Shown: piece after piece, positions 49,444-63,700 of the stretch
Layout of the letters: every line of letters begins with the position of its first letter
Numbering within the stretch: the first letter of the stretch is position 1
Translations under genes and position numbers: made by a program
The notes under the pieces: model-generated
Database searches by the model: none
The model's input: only the letters and a program-made list of their open reading frames with translations
Told to the model about the DNA's origin: nothing
From: Himantopus leucocephalus
Taxonomy: Eukaryota > Chordata > Aves > Charadriiformes > Recurvirostridae
Assembly (NCBI GenBank): GCA_003993805.1
Contig: RSEF01000031.1
Span: forward strand, 54,962,068 to 55,026,067
DNA length: 64,000 nt
Direction of reading: 5' to 3'

Positions 49444-52400
49444 GAAGAACCTTCATTTAGGGACAGCAGTGGCACACAAAATGAATGAAGCAATACGTAA
49501 CAAATAGCTTTTATTCTTAACACGGAATATTTAGTTTTTATAGTCTTGTTGTCTCAGAACTTTGTGGTACAGTAAAATGTGATGAGTACTGGGAAGTGTA
49601 GAGTCTTTATGCAATGCTGTATAGAGAAGAATACCACAAATATAACAAACACAAAATTGTTATTTTGCATTAATTTCAGTAGGACCAGGATTGTTGTGAA
49701 ATTTAACTTGGCTGTAACTGCAGTTTTAAGTTTGTTATTGCTCTTTCTGTGAGTTTGCTCCAGCTTGCCTTTTTTTTTTGCGTAGGTCAGTAATCTGTGT
49801 CCCCGCTATGTAGTACATTCTTCTCTTACCCTGTCGCAAAATGAATGGTTTGGTTTCCTGCTTCCCTGATACTGATGCCTATCTCACTTAGCCTCAGCCT
49901 CAGTTTTGTGCTGGTAGGGTGGTTGTCCATGTCTGTCTGGGATGGTTAGGGGCGTGGGAATGTTATCTGTATATATACTGTATGATTGGATATGGCTATA
50001 AAAACCAGAATCTTTCTTTGTAAGAACATATACCTTTGCTGAAACTGGAGCTAGAGAAATTTCCCGGGAAAATGTTTGAAATATCACTAGTACTTTCCTG
50101 CTGGTAAGTTTTTTTCTTATTGTTTGAAATGAGATTGTGCATCCATATTTTAGATAGCAGAGGATCTCAAAATGAAGGCTTTGTGCCCTCTCTTTACCTT
50201 TCTAGGAAAGAAAGGAAAAATGAATGTTACATGACAGGGACTTGTTTAGTTTGGCTTAGTTCCATTTTAATTCAAGATGACTTGTTTTTAAGGTCTGTAA
50301 AAATGTCTCTGCTTTACAGCCATGTCAACTGAAAGAGAAAAGACTTCCACTAGGACTTATAGTGCCTACAGAAATGCATGTACAAAGATCCTTGTGATTA
50401 TAACCTCAGAGCTACAATGAGAGTAGCAGCTTACAGTAGAGCATTTTGACAGAGGTACTTCCCTGTGAGTTGACATTAAGTGTCTTGCAACATTAGGACT
50501 CCCAGGGTTTGGGGTTTGTTTTTTGTTTTTTTTTTTTTTTTAAATCCAACATCAAAACTTTAAGGATGGTGCAGATACTTTAAAGAGAAACATCTTTTAC
50601 CATGGGTGAGAGACTCAAATGTGAACCTGGAAGGGTAAAAGTAAATAACTGTAAAATTGCAGTTTGGGGACTAAACTGTATACATTATTTTTTCCGTTTA
50701 AAACCAGGCACAGAATGTTGTCTACTTCTCTGGAAAAATGAGAACTCCTAGGTAACAGGAAGAGTTGTAGAAGTAAGACAGTGCATTTTCGTCCTGTTCC
50801 TGTGGATGTTAGATAAAAGTGGAGGACAATGAATGTCTAGAAAAGATGTAGATTAAAACCTGGGAAAAAAAACGTTAATCTGGGCCTTAATTCAATGAAA
50901 TAATTGTTTGAAGAGAGATAAAAATACAGAACCCTAATATAGAATAGGAGGAAAAATAGTGTAAAATAGTGTAAAACATTGATCTGTGAAAATTCATAGA
51001 ATACTTTATAGCAAAGTCAAAGAGAGATTCTAGAGCTTGTAAGATAAGAAGCTTGTCTCTTGCCTTATATCTTACTTTGACAGTTTTATCCAAGGAAAGC
51101 AGGTACAAAAAACTGACCTGAACTCACTATAGGTAGATACAAATGACTAATAAATGTGAGAGGCAGTGCATGTTTATTTGGAAGTTCCCATACCAATGAT
51201 GTAATATTAAGATGGAAGAGAAATTCGGGAAGAATTTTTACAGCCTTCCAATATCTTAATATTTGATTCAGAGTTAGGCTAATCAGAAACATATATAGAG
51301 CATGTGTTGTCTCTTAAAAAAAAAGTATCTTTTACCTGCCTCCCACAAAAGATGGGCAACATGGTTGTGTTTTTGCCCTGCAAAGTGCTTATATCTTACC
51401 TTCTTACCACGGAAGAGATGTAAGGAGTTTGTTTCATCTGTCTCTGGGGGGATGAGTTTGAAATGCTACCCATACTAAAAATGAACAGTTGTTACTTGAG
51501 TTATCTTTAGTCAGCACTGGTTTCTCTGGGTTTTACTCCTAAATCAATTGCAAATAGGAACAGGGTAAGAGCCACAGATTAATATATATGATGTCTTTCA
51601 TAGGCTATATATTTAGGCTATATATTTATTTGGGAAATAAACAGAAGAGGTCAGGTCTGTATGTGCAGCTCTTTTCTCAAGTCACTTTCTCATAGAGGGT
51701 GAAAAATCTAGCGTGTGATGTTGGTCTTTATATAGTACTGTCTTTTAATGTATGAAGCAATTGGTAAATGGGCTCTCTACAGAGAAACCTTTCAGAATCC
51801 CCTGTGTTAGGCTGAATTACTTAGGGGAGGAATTTATAATAGATACCAAGTGTGATGGGATGACTAATGTTCAGAGCTGCTCTGGTTTGTATATTCCCAG
51901 TGTTCACTCAGCTTGAGAAGCTGTTGCATTGCCATGGTGCTGAGCCAGACCTGATGCTGCAGTACAAGCAGAAAGCCTTGACACTTGTGACCATCAGCTG
52001 GAGCACAGAATACAAATGAGTTTTAGGAGAGGCAAAGGGGGAGGTGAGGAGTGAGTGAGGTGAATGTTAAAAATTTAAATAATAGGTGTCAGCTAACTCA
52101 GTTGGACTGGAACAAGTTAGGAGATGCTGACACAAAAGGGACTCTAGAAAGTAGGTGATCATAATGAGAAAGAGGGGGAGGTAAGCTTTTGAGCTGCTAC
52201 AGCAGCAGCCAGGAAAAAATGTATACTGAAGGACCTCTGAAGGTCACTAATCCATCAAGAGCTAACTAGCTTATAAATGGTGCTAACATTTCTATTGTAT
52301 GTGCAAATGTTGAAAATGTCAATTACTACAATGAGCAGTGCAATTTACTTGTGCAAACTGATAAAACACAATAGGGAATATCCAGTTAATATAATGATTT

Positions 52401-53617
52401 CATTCAGCCATCTAATGAAAAGAAATTTTTCTGCTCAAGATTAGGAGCTGGATTAGATGCTTTCTTATACAGTGACAAAACAATAATGCTAAGTGCTATA
52501 AAAAAGGCTTTCTTAGGTGAAATGTAATTTGAATTGTAGTAGTTGCAGGTTTCCTTTAAATATTTTAGTACCTAATAAATATTCCAACAACAATGTAGAT
52601 GAATTTTAACAGAGTGTCTTGCTGGTACTACTCATGCTAATTTACAAGATTTACAGCAATTACCATTTCTGAAACCTAAAAAATAGTGAGTTATTTCATG
52701 AACACATAAAACAAGGCTTTTGAAAAGATTTAACAGCACTCTTAAAATGAAATATTTGGCTCAGGTATAATTTGAGCTGGATACAAAATTAAAGTGCACT
52801 GTCATTCCTGACATTCATAAAAGTAAATTATTGTGTATTGTTTCCTTCTCTTTATTTCTGAATACAGATCAGTTTGAAAGAAACTAGATACTTTCATTCT
52901 GTTGTTTCTGAGGATGTTGGGAGGTTGCTGTGTGCACATCCAAATAACCCATTAAACCTGGAACCAAAGAAGCCTGTCTCATAAGTCTATGTATGGTAAA
53001 GTAGAAAGATTAGTCTTCCAAGCAACTGGAACTTTTTGTAAAAAACATATTCATCTATCTGATTCAATTTTTAATGGTATTTCCATATGTTTCTTAAGAC
53101 ATCTAATCTGCAGCCATTTCAGCAAGTGCCATATGCGTAGGGATTTTTTCTTTTAAAGGGGAGGCAGAGAGATAGAATATAAGAGGGAGTTCACAGTATA
53201 TTGGTTGAGAGGTGAAAACTTGACTGTAGTGAAATCAGTGAGAAAAAATATATTGATTAGTGGGACAGGATTTATTTATCACTGACAGTTGTGTAGAAGT
53301 TCCCTTTGAGGGTTTAAAGGAAAGCATTTGTGCTCTTCCATTCCACTGATGTTTATTCTCCCGTTAAATTTTCATGTATATGCATATATATATATGTACA
53401 TCATATGGTACTTGGTAAATATTACTTCGTTTTTTACCTTATTTGGGGATCCTGTACTGATCACTGTAAGACTTCAATTCATAATCATTTTTTATAATCA
53501 GCAGGAAGAAAAGCACTATAAGTCTATGCTTTGTAATTTTGTATCAAGTCTCTAATAAATATTCTTTACTAGAATAAAAATTGTTTTCTCAAAATGATTT
53601 GCTTTTACATAATCTTC
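49444..53617. other. No gene recognised
   Basis: AT-rich, with a long poly(T) tract at about 50520-50540 and a 13-bp duplication (TAGGCTATATATT) at about 51601-51626. No coding or RNA-gene signal. Confidence 0.6.
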
Positions 53618-53813
53618 ACCAGAAGGGTTGTCAAGCATTGGAACAGCCTGCCCAGGGAAGTGGTTGAGTCACCGTCCCTGGAGGTATTTAAAGGATGTGT
53701 AGAGGTGGTGCTGAGGAACATGGTTTAGTGGTGGATTTGGCAGTGTTAGGTTAATGGTTGGACTCGATGATATTAAAGGTCTTTTCCAACCTAAACAATT
53801 CTATGATTCTATA
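53618..53813 (+). mobile_element. CR1 LINE 3' end (avian type)
   Basis: 'gaacagcctgcccagggaagtggttgagtcaccgtccctggaggtatttaa' leads into 'ggttggactcgatgatattaaaggtcttttccaacc' and 'ttctatgattctataatg'. This is a typical CR1 3' end in forward orientation, well preserved. Confidence 0.95.
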
Positions 53814-55998
53814 ATGTATATAAATGGCATAATGCCATATATAAACAGTTTGAAGTTCAATGGGTGAAAAGCGTTCTTGATAGTAGTTTATAAACTGGCA
53901 GTTTATAATTAAATGAATTTGTATCTTTAGAAGATACAGAGGAGCTGTGTAAATTACTCTCAGTATAAATCTATTCAAGCTAAATTCTCTACCAATGTCA
54001 TAGTCTTTACTGAAATTAGGTAGTTCAAAAAAACAACCACCAGCACATCATGTGATTTCCTCACACACATCCAAAATGTTCTTTGATCACTTTAAGCTCA
54101 GGTAAAGTATTAAAAGTATAAAAAGTAATAAACTAGTTCACCTTGATTCCCAGGGAGGAAACAAGTTAAAGACAACAATGTGGATTAAGCCAACCAGGCA
54201 TACATGATAAAACATGTTATACATAGCTGTAATTATGAAAGTGCAAGCATGAAAGGGATAAAATTTCTCTCAACCTCTGACAGTAGCCATGGGAATAATT
54301 TAGATGTATACTTTCGCCATTCTTTTCTTCAGGTGTTCAAAAAGGTGTCTGTGCTGCAAAGCAACTATTCCACACCATGTTAAAAAATGAATGGGTATTC
54401 GTGTCTTTTTAGTAGGAATATACTGATAAATGTGTACAAGTTCTCTTAATATACACCAAAATAAAGATTCTGAACTTGATGATATCCTTCATAATTATGC
54501 TTTTACAACTAAGTGATAGTACATGTCCACTGAAATGTAATTGATAATAACATGGTAGCAATTGGACACTTCTTCCATTTCACTTCAAAATTAAGGTGAC
54601 TTTTCCTAAGAAAGAACGGAATTCTGGAGACTGTTTCCATTTGTATTTTTCAGATGCTCTTGTTGCAAACAATCTTGCATGTAAGCTGTTTTGAATGTTG
54701 CCTTATGGGCACATACCAGCATAATCACAAGGAGCTCCTACATTTGTGATGCATGTGCCACACTGGGATTTTGAAGTGGCTTTTGTACAATTTAATTAGA
54801 ATGTTCTTTTCCTTCTCATTTTGAAACCTATATAGATACACCACTACTGTGTCTGCACCTTTTCTTGCAGTTGTTTGCAAATGATGCAGAATTGGCATCC
54901 CAAAAGCACATTTACATTGTGGGATGAAAGTGAGAATTAACTTTTCAAGTGGTAGAGAGGCAACAAAGTGGCAGGCTGGCTGTGAGCCATGTTCATGACT
55001 GTTTCTTGTCTAAGTGTGTCTTCAGCTCATGCTTGACTGACCCATGCAACTGCAAAATTTCCTACTCGTATCAATAACTTAGTCCAATTACATCAGTTGC
55101 CTGGTATTTACTTGCTTCAACTCTTGGCAGGAGCCTCCTTTTTGAAACTGGCATGAGTAGGCTTGAGATCAGGTCGTTTCTGCCATGGTGTGCTGAAAGA
55201 GCAGACATCTTCAGGGTAGGAAGCAAAGTTATTGCTCCTCTGGGGTGATGAGAAGAACATGCTATTTATCAGAATGTTTATCTGGAATCCCAGATGTACA
55301 GGAGAGGGGAAATAGGGGGTGTGTAGTAGTTTCATTGCAAAAACTTTCTGAAAACATTCACCAAGTGTTGCTCACTGCCATGCTGTTATGGAGTTTTGCT
55401 CAGGTAACATGCAATCAGCTGCGATATTTAAGGTTGTATTCAGCCTAAATCTGTAAGTCCGAATAAGTCTGCATCTTTAGCATGGTTGTCAAAATAAGGA
55501 AGGCCAACCTAAGAGTCTGCCTAGTTGTGGAAGATGAGTCTTTCTGAAAACTCTTAGTGCTGGGAAGCTCAATACGTGTGGATGCTCTTTTATGTACAAA
55601 GCAAGATGTGCTTCAGTCAGCATGAGATGCATTTTGCCATCTGGATGGACATCAGTTGTTATTTTCTTTAATCACTCTGAACATGCAGAGAAAGGAGCAC
55701 TGTAAATAAAGTTGAGTTTAATTTTGTATTTTAGTATGGATTTATTTACATTATGTGTGAGATTTAATTTAATTTAATCCAAATCCTTTCTTTGACTACT
55801 CAATTATGTTTAGAAGTTTTGAAGTAAATCTGGTAAGTCATTCATAGGTTAGAAGTATTTCTGAAAATGAGTGTTTTAAAAATTTGTCACTTTGTGAAAA
55901 ATAATGGCGGGCGGAATAAGGAAATAAAAGTATGTTTTTAAAGTCAGCTTGAAATAATGTGAGACTTCCCCCAGTGCTAAAACAATATGAATGTACAT
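53814..55998. other. No gene recognised
   Basis: Intergenic sequence between two CR1 copies. Only chance frames of about 70 codons. Confidence 0.65.
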
Positions 55999-56220
55999 AT
56001 CCTCAGTACAAGAGAGATGTGGACATGCTGGAGGGAGTCCAACAAAGGGCCATGATGAGGATGATGAAGGGACTGGAACATCTATCCTTGAGGAAAGGCT
56101 GAGAGAATGGGGATTGCTTAGCCTGGAGATGAGAAGGCTCAGGAGGAAACTCATCAATATGTACAAATACCTGAAGGGATGGTGCCAGGGTCTTTTCAGT
56201 GGTGCCCAGTGACAGGACAG
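55999..56220 (+). mobile_element. CR1 LINE fragment from the ORF2 C-terminal region
   Basis: The plus strand encodes degenerate CR1 ORF2 C-terminal sequence (ERLREWGLLSLEMRRLRRKLINMYKYLKG-like) inside a 73-codon frame. It is preceded by 'ggacatgctggagggagtccaacaaagggcc'. The element stops short of the usual 3' end. The frame is a relic, not a gene. Confidence 0.93.
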
Positions 56221-57279
56221 AATAAATTATGTGAATTTAATTAACTAGAAATGTATTCCATAGCATTGCTATAAAATTATGAATGTGTGTTACTTAGATA
56301 CCTTAATGGGGTTTTTTTTGCATTACATGTGTGTATGCTTGTCCTTCTGAAGTTTCATTAGGGATCAGAATACCATGGGTTTATGATTGTAATATTTTTG
56401 ACCTTGAATTAAGAGGTGCTCTCAGTGTTAGCTGAGGATTAATCGAGGTTTAAAAACAGATATGAGTTTCTGTAGGACTAGGAAATGGATCAGATTGGCT
56501 AAGTGAGGAAGGTACAGAAATATTAATGGTTCTGAATGTTGCCCAACCTGGTATAAAATAGTCAGTCTTTCTTTGAAGAAGTTATTTCTTGGTCATTTTA
56601 ACCGATTTTAATTATGTTGTGGATCTCAGCTTTTATATTGGGAAGGAGGGGGAGGCAAAGAACTGTCAGGGTTTGAGAGCTAATACAAATAAAATTCTTA
56701 TAACAGAGAGGAAATTAATGTTAAAGGCAACAGAGAAGATATTATCACCAGCTATCCTTAAATGCCCAAATCCTTCTTTGTAGCTTGATTTTTTTAATGC
56801 TTGTTTTGCATTTACATTTCACAGTTCTCAACAAAATTAAGTGTGACTGAATTGATATTTCCAGCCTGTTTTCCTTAGCCAGAGGAAATTCAATTAGCAG
56901 CAAGGACAGAGGAAAAAGATAACAAGTAATTATTACCCTTCTTTTTACCTTTCTTTCATGTAGGTTTAGCTTCAGCAAAAACAAATTTCAAAGAAAGATG
57001 TTGGACACTTAAGGAGCTTGTAAATAACATCTCCAGGTGGTTTTACTGATCTTGTGTTAAACAAACTGTGCTTTGCGATTTTATAACTGTAATGGGTCCT
57101 TTTTGCTAATTTATTGGAATGATGCTCCATTTTTGCTTTATATATTTTTAAAGCTGTTATTTATGGTTTAGATATTTTCAACATCAGGGCTGTGTTTAAG
57201 TCTTTATTTTTATAGACTAGCTTTGGTGTCTTAGCATAACATCAATAATATACATTCCATGGCTTTTTGCTTCTGGAAA

Positions 57280-57303
57280 TGAAGTTTGAATGAAGTTTGA
57301 ATG
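57280..57303 (+). repeat. Short tandem repeat, period 11 (TGAAGTTTGAA)
   Basis: Two full units and the start of a third. Probably recent slippage. Confidence 0.8.
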
Positions 57304-58351
57304 AATTAAAAAATAAACAAAAGAATAGAAAATGAGATCAGGCATAGCGTGAAAAAGGAGGAAGCTCTTCTTGAAGAAGGCAAGATGCAAAAAAATGAGA
57401 AAATAACAAAAGCCGGATTCCGTGGGCTAAAAGGAAGACATCAAAACCATTTGTACGTATGTGTAATTGCCCCATGACACAACAAATCTATGTTTAAAGA
57501 TGTGACAAAAGTTACTGGCATGAGGAAGTATTCCCATGTTTTGTCATATCCTTTTGGATGTTCTTTTTTTCAAGAGTGTCTACTACTGGCATTCATACAT
57601 GTGGCATTAAGTATGAAATTGTTGTCATAAACACCTTAAAACTATACTTGTGCTTAAACTGGACTATAGTCACAAAAGATCTGTTTGGTCATTAAGGATT
57701 TCACTGGTTTGTTTACAAAAGTAAAGACTGCAACCGTATCCTTGTCAATTTGCATGCTGGGAGGGAATATGACTATCATTTTGATTACAGTGGCTGTGGT
57801 GTGAGTCGTAAATGCTATAGATCAGTGCACTGACAGTCAAGCAGCCTGCATTATGCTAGCTGAGACGCCTGCTTACAGTCTTTATTCTGTGTTTTAAACT
57901 TACCTACAATATTTCTTAATATAGCTGTCACCATTTTCTCAAGAAATGGCTACAAAGCATAAAGGGACAGAGTGGTTGCTGTGATTAATAAATGAGTCTG
58001 TATAGTATACGCTATAGGACAAGGGAGGAAGAAAATGACACGTGTCAGGCAGGAATAAAGGGAGCACCCAAAGTTTGCAATTCTGGTCCCACTGAAAACA
58101 GTGACTTCTTAGAGCTATAGCTGCTAGTGCTTTTTGAAACTTGTCTGTATGATAGAAGCTGACCTGTTAACATGTTGGAAGGAGACCTCCCTGTATGTGT
58201 CTGTCCTCTTTCTCCCTTTCCCCTATTCCTTATAGGTAGAGAGTCTGACTGCACAGGCTGGGAGTGAGATCTGGTATACTCTTGTATAGTCTGCCAGGTC
58301 TTCAGTCTGAATAAGCCTCTTGGATGGTATCTGCTCCACAACTGCAGCAAA

Positions 58352-58404
58352 GTTGTTGTTGTGTTGTTTTGTTTTGTTTTGTTTGTTTTGTTTTGTTTTG
58401 TTTT
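58352..58404 (+). repeat. (GTT)n/(GTTTT)n microsatellite
   Basis: GTT units merge into GTTTT units with one short GTTT interruption. On the minus strand it is an A-rich array that creates a Lys/Asn/Thr-rich false frame. Confidence 0.93.
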
Positions 58405-60589
58405 AAGTGAGGAAAGAAATCCCGTTGTCTGCAAAATGTCCACAGGCATTTGGGAGTTGATTGGTAACTCATCCAAGATATATAGGGCAAAATTCTGAGG
58501 ATTCCTTAGTTCAGGAATCTGAACCTCCAAAACAATTTACCAAGACCAAGGGAATTTTGCCAGACTAAGGGATGAAAATTTATTCCAAGTGACTGCCTTG
58601 TAAAGTAATTTTAGCAGCAAGTGCAGGAGAAAAGCAGACTGGAAAAAAATAAAAGTCCTGGACCCTTTTGAATTCATAAGAATTTTGCCAGTACTGGCAA
58701 GATCTTACCTAAAACATTCAATTTCTGAGACGATTGCCAGCTAATAAAAAAATATGCGCCTCTTAGATAAACTTGTGTTTGGAGAATAGTGATAGTTTAT
58801 TTTCAAGAGATACATTTTGTTGGTAGGCATAATATAGGCATATAACCACTTCATTTTCTTTCAAAGGCCATTACAGTTTAGAATTTATGCCACATAAATT
58901 CTACAATTATCTCATGATGTGTAGCACCTTGTTCTAGATACAGTTCCTTGGAATTCCAATATTAATTGCAGATTGCCTGAATAGCGTACTTTCTATTTTT
59001 ATTTATATCAGTAATTTCCAGTGGGCAAATGTAATGTGATGGTATTGGCTTACTGCCAGTTGCCAGAGAAATTAAGAATAGTAAACTAACCTTAAAATGT
59101 ATTTCATATGTTACAGAGGGTAAAGCTTTGAGGTGTAGTCCTTATTCCACTGTTAGTGGGACAAGCAGCCAGTGAGTCAGGAGGATTTTTCATCAGTTTA
59201 ATTTCTGATCCTTTTAAAGGTCTGTTTTTGATTCATGCTTGTTTACCTAGATGCCTGAGGAAGTGATACTGATACTAAATAGCTTGCAGTGTCTTGGAAA
59301 TGTGTTTCTCTAGTGCGGCTGGTGGCATCTGCTTGAGCAACATTACTTAGGTAAGATTAGCTATGTGCATGACATCTGCATTATATTTTGTTTCATGATA
59401 TGAGCAGGTTGGCTTTCTGATTTCATTTAGCGTTTTATTGAGTGAGACGTGGCAAGGAATGATTATTTTGTTAGCTGCACTGGGAGAAAAGGAGAGAGGA
59501 AGGAAAAGCAATGGATTTAGAAACCAGTCTAAATATTTTATCCCTCCCCCCAAAGGAAGAAACGCATGCCATTTTATGGAGCCTAAATGTGTTTGCTGGG
59601 AAATAAATGAATGTTGTTTTACAGAGAGCACTTCCTAGGCATAAATGTAAGTCATGCACTGAGTCACAGAAACTTGTCACTGTTATGGCAGTGATTCTCG
59701 GAGAGGGGGAATATCACAAGTAGGACGATTGCAATTATGTGGAGAGATTACCCTCCCGCCCCCAGCTTTAGTTTCTTTTCAAGTATGTGTTCTGTGCCTG
59801 CCTGAAACAATGACAGTTCATCATTGTCCTAAATGCAATAATACAGTTTTTGTCTTCTTCACTCATATACACAGAGCACCTACATCTACACGGATTCATT
59901 TCTCTGTAGGCATTTGTTTTCTTTCTCCTTCCTTTCTGCTGAAGTTAGACGTACATAGGACCAAAACCTGGGATTGATTCTACTCCATGCTGCCATGCTA
60001 TTAAGGATGATCTTGGGGCAGCAGTAGATGAAGGATAGTAAACACGACAAATTTCTTGTTTTCAGGGATGGCAACTGTTTGAGTTGGAGAGTCTGAATAT
60101 CAAAAGCAGACAGATTTTGCACCACAGGTAACACCACAACTAAAACAACATGGAGCTCCACGGATAGTTGATGGAAAGAGATGGAGTGTGATTTGCAGTC
60201 TTTAAGTAAGGAACTAACTTTTTCAGTCACTATATAGATTTAGATTCCTAAAACACTCAATCAATCATTAAATATAAGTCATCTGAATACCTTTCAGTTC
60301 TTTGGAGCACTGGTTGCTATAGTTTGACTATTATTGTGGCATCCCAACTCGGGGCCTCCCAAAGAACAAATGTAAGAGAAAAATGAAAGCTGGGGAGTAT
60401 TGGAAAAAAGAAGACCAAGTTTATTAAAATTGGACTGACTTCATTCCTTTGCAGTGATTTTTTTCTGGAACCTTTCTTTCATAATCCTGTGTTTTGTCAC
60501 TGTTTTGGAATTAACAAGATCTCTGAAGAAAGATCATGCAGGGTGCCATGTAGTTGCAGGGCTCCAGTCATGACAAGTGTAGGAAGATT

Positions 60590-60715
60590 TTAAGAACAGG
60601 TTAAATAGGTTTTGTGTGCGAATGCATGTCATTTTCCCTGCTCTTGGGCAAGGAGGTGGCTTAGGTGACCTCTGAAACTCCTTCCATCTGTCTCCCACTG
60701 TTCAGTGATTTATAG
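60590..60715 (+). mobile_element. Old CR1-like LINE 3' fragment
   Basis: 'tttaagaacaggttaaata', then 'gcaaggaggtggcttaggtgacctctgaaactccttccatctg' and 'ctgttcagtgattta', follow the block order of a forward CR1 3' end. Diverged and short. Confidence 0.6.
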
Positions 60716-63700
60716 AGTAGTGACTCACTTCTTTGTCCTTTCTGACTGGATATAAGGCTCCTGATCCTTTTCAGTTTGCTGTGATTACTTACTACAGCAA
60801 ATATGACCTTACCTCTTGCAGGTCTGTGTTCTATCAAGAGTAGTGGTAGAGCTGACCATTGGGTGCCAGGCTTTTGCAGAGTACAGTATTTAGTTGAGAG
60901 AAAAGCAAATGGAAGAAAAATATAAACAATTTAAACACAACTAGCTTACTGGAAAGTACCCATTGGCTACTTAAGATCTTGAAAAAATTTCAGCAGTTTT
61001 TACTTCTTTAGTGGAGCATGTTCAGCTGTTCTTGAGTGAGCCTCAACAAAGTTGTTGCATCTACATGGCACCAAGCAGAGCTGTGTGAAGATACTAATTT
61101 GGTCTGAGAATCGTCTGTGTTGGCCTGGTGTAGTGCTTGAGCTCATAAGACTTCCTCTCATTCAGAGTTAGATTTTTTATTTCTGCATGGTGGCAGATTT
61201 ATACAGGATTGTGCCGTTCAACTCTGGATCTTAAGATGCCTTTGTATTTTTGCATTTTAGGCTTATTGATTCTAAACAACGATATATATCATTTTACAGT
61301 GGTGCAAAAGGAAACTTCCAGATTTAATTTGTCCTGTGAGGTAAGTCACCTTGTAGTGTTTCCAGGCTCCCAAAGACTATGATAATTCCTAATGTTTAGG
61401 CAACAGATCTGTTTCAAAAGACCGCAACATTAGACATACTCATATTTAAAGGTCCATGCTTCCAACCGCTCTTATTTGTCCCTATGATGTAAATGGTTTG
61501 CAATCATAAAAGTTGTTTTCATGAGAACGTAAGTTAACATTGAGAATAAAATCAATGTATTTTTTGGAAGACATAACCCAAAGTTTAACTCCTTTTTTAA
61601 GAAAAGGACAGCTATTGGTCTGGAACTACTTGTCTGTTCACGCTTAGAGCAGATAAATATTTTTCTGGTTTAAGCAGATCAACATATGAAAGTCTGATAG
61701 AATTTTATTTCTAAATGAGCAGTTTTTGTCTTGTTTTTCTCTGTAATAAACCTCCTGCAACACACTGAACTATTTTTTTTTTTTTAAAAAAGAGTATCAT
61801 TAGTCACTATGGAGCCAAATTACCAGTTTGGAATAATTGCCAATTACTCTTTCTATAAGGAAACTAGACCCAAATGATTAGGAAATACTATTGCCATAAT
61901 TCTGAGAAGTGTTTCTAATTCCTAAGCTCTGTATATAGCACAATCAGTCCATTTTCAGGGGAGATGACCTTGTACCACTGGAAAAACAGATTCGCATCTA
62001 AAAGATTACATTACAGGAGTATAATTGTAACAGTCCTCATGCAAAAAAGAATGGGTCTCTACAGTTTGTATGGAAGGCTCTCCTGAGTGTTTTTGAGATT
62101 TGTAATTGACTATTAACAGCAGACCATTGCAATGATCTTTCTGCCAAAACGAACATCTGCTGATGTGTGAGTTGCATGAAAACCAGCTCTGTGAAACTCT
62201 GTGTATGAAACCTCTAGTTTCATTGCTGTTCTAATGTACAGTGGATTCAGTCCTTGTGTTGCAAACAGTGTTCAGTGAAGATAAGTTTATACTTTGGTCC
62301 ACACAAACCTTATTCGGGTCTTCAACTGCAGCTTGCTAAGTTGGGTGTACCTCTGGTAACAGCAGCAACCTTGGCCCTTTATCCCCTATGGTTGCCAGAA
62401 CTTACCCACGAATTAGTAAACACTTGCGCAGTTGGCCCAACTGCAGTTCCTTGTGTCAACACTTCTCTGCCAGCTGCACCCAATTTATGTAGTTTAAAAA
62501 TATCTTGGGAATGCCTGTACCAGCCGTAGGCATATCTTCAGCTACATTGTTGGCATGCATGTCTTTCCTAATGTTGTTTTTTGGTTATGACTGTAAGACG
62601 GTGGAGAGTCAAACTGCTAGTAATTTTATTAGGGAGCAAGGGCAACATCTTATGTAAGCACGGATTTCGTCCATGTTGGAAGTGTACACTGATGAATAAA
62701 CCAGTTCCTTTAAAAGCTAGTTGGGTTAATTTAAGGTCTATAGTAGATGCTTACAAATTTGGAGGTCAGTTCTTACTATACTACCAGTCAGTCGCTGTGG
62801 CCCATCTACATGCGATCCGCTTTTGGTGAGTTAATTACTTTGCCGTTCTTACTTATGATGTCAGAAATGCTAAATAGACTTTATAGTTCTATTTATTTTG
62901 ACTGTAGGGTACCTTTAAAAGCAGCGGTCTATAATCCTGCTGCTTTGCACATTGCTGTCTATCCCTTCTGCTTTTGGGTTTCTGAGGTGACAGACATCCA
63001 GAAATCCCAGAAAAAAGGACCCTACTTATGCTCTGAGTAACTCAGCTCTTTGTGTGATGTACAGGTGGTCCGCTTGTATATGATCAGTTGTTTGCAGCCA
63101 TTTGATGAAGGCAATGGATCATGTCCAAAATTTTAGGTAAGCCTTGTATTCTTAAACCTTCCAATGTTGAGAGATTTACATGCAAAGTAAAGAGAACTTG
63201 CGTTTAACAGTAATCGTAACTAATTTGTATGCTGCCTAACATTTGTACCAGACATGGGTGTTACTTACACTGTCCCTTTCAAAAGCATCCCCTTTGGTGT
63301 CCTTATGCATCCCTTTCAAAACAGCATAGTTCTTCTGTTCTATATTGTAATATGGATTATCCCTGCCCATCAGTGGCAGCATCTCCTGATTTTAAGACCC
63401 ATTATTATGACTGGATGTAAGATAGACCCTGAAGGTGAAGGAGGTTGAAGAAGCCTACCTGCACTTACAGACTCACATAGTTGTACTAAAAGAACCGTAT
63501 TGGTAACAACCTCTGGCAGAGGTGTGGGGCTTTGTAGATACAGATGAATTTGGAGCACTAAAGTAGGTACTACAATAGAGTTACATGTTTTGCTGCTGCC
63601 TCAGAGACATTTCAGGACAGGAGGAAGATGGAACTGAGCTCTAACACTGTTATTTTGCACTGATGCAGGCCAAAAATGTGATATATATTTGCCTTTATAT

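Larger units (their letters stand above)
56221..60589. other. No gene recognised
   Basis: AT-rich. The 161-codon minus frame at 58045-58530 reads through the GTTTT microsatellite, so it is probably spurious. The 114-codon minus frame at 59886-60230 has no recognised similarity. Confidence 0.6.

Noticed and set aside
52220..52262. 'aaggacctctgaaggtcactaatccatc', CR1-like
   Set aside because: Too short and diverged to call. It may be a worn CR1 3' end.
57821..57834. ATCAGTGCACTGAC, similar to the miR-148/152 5' end
   Set aside because: The match stops after the seed. It is a short palindrome without a precursor hairpin.
58045..58530. 161-codon minus frame
   Set aside because: Its length depends on reading through the GTTTT microsatellite. 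No domain is visible.
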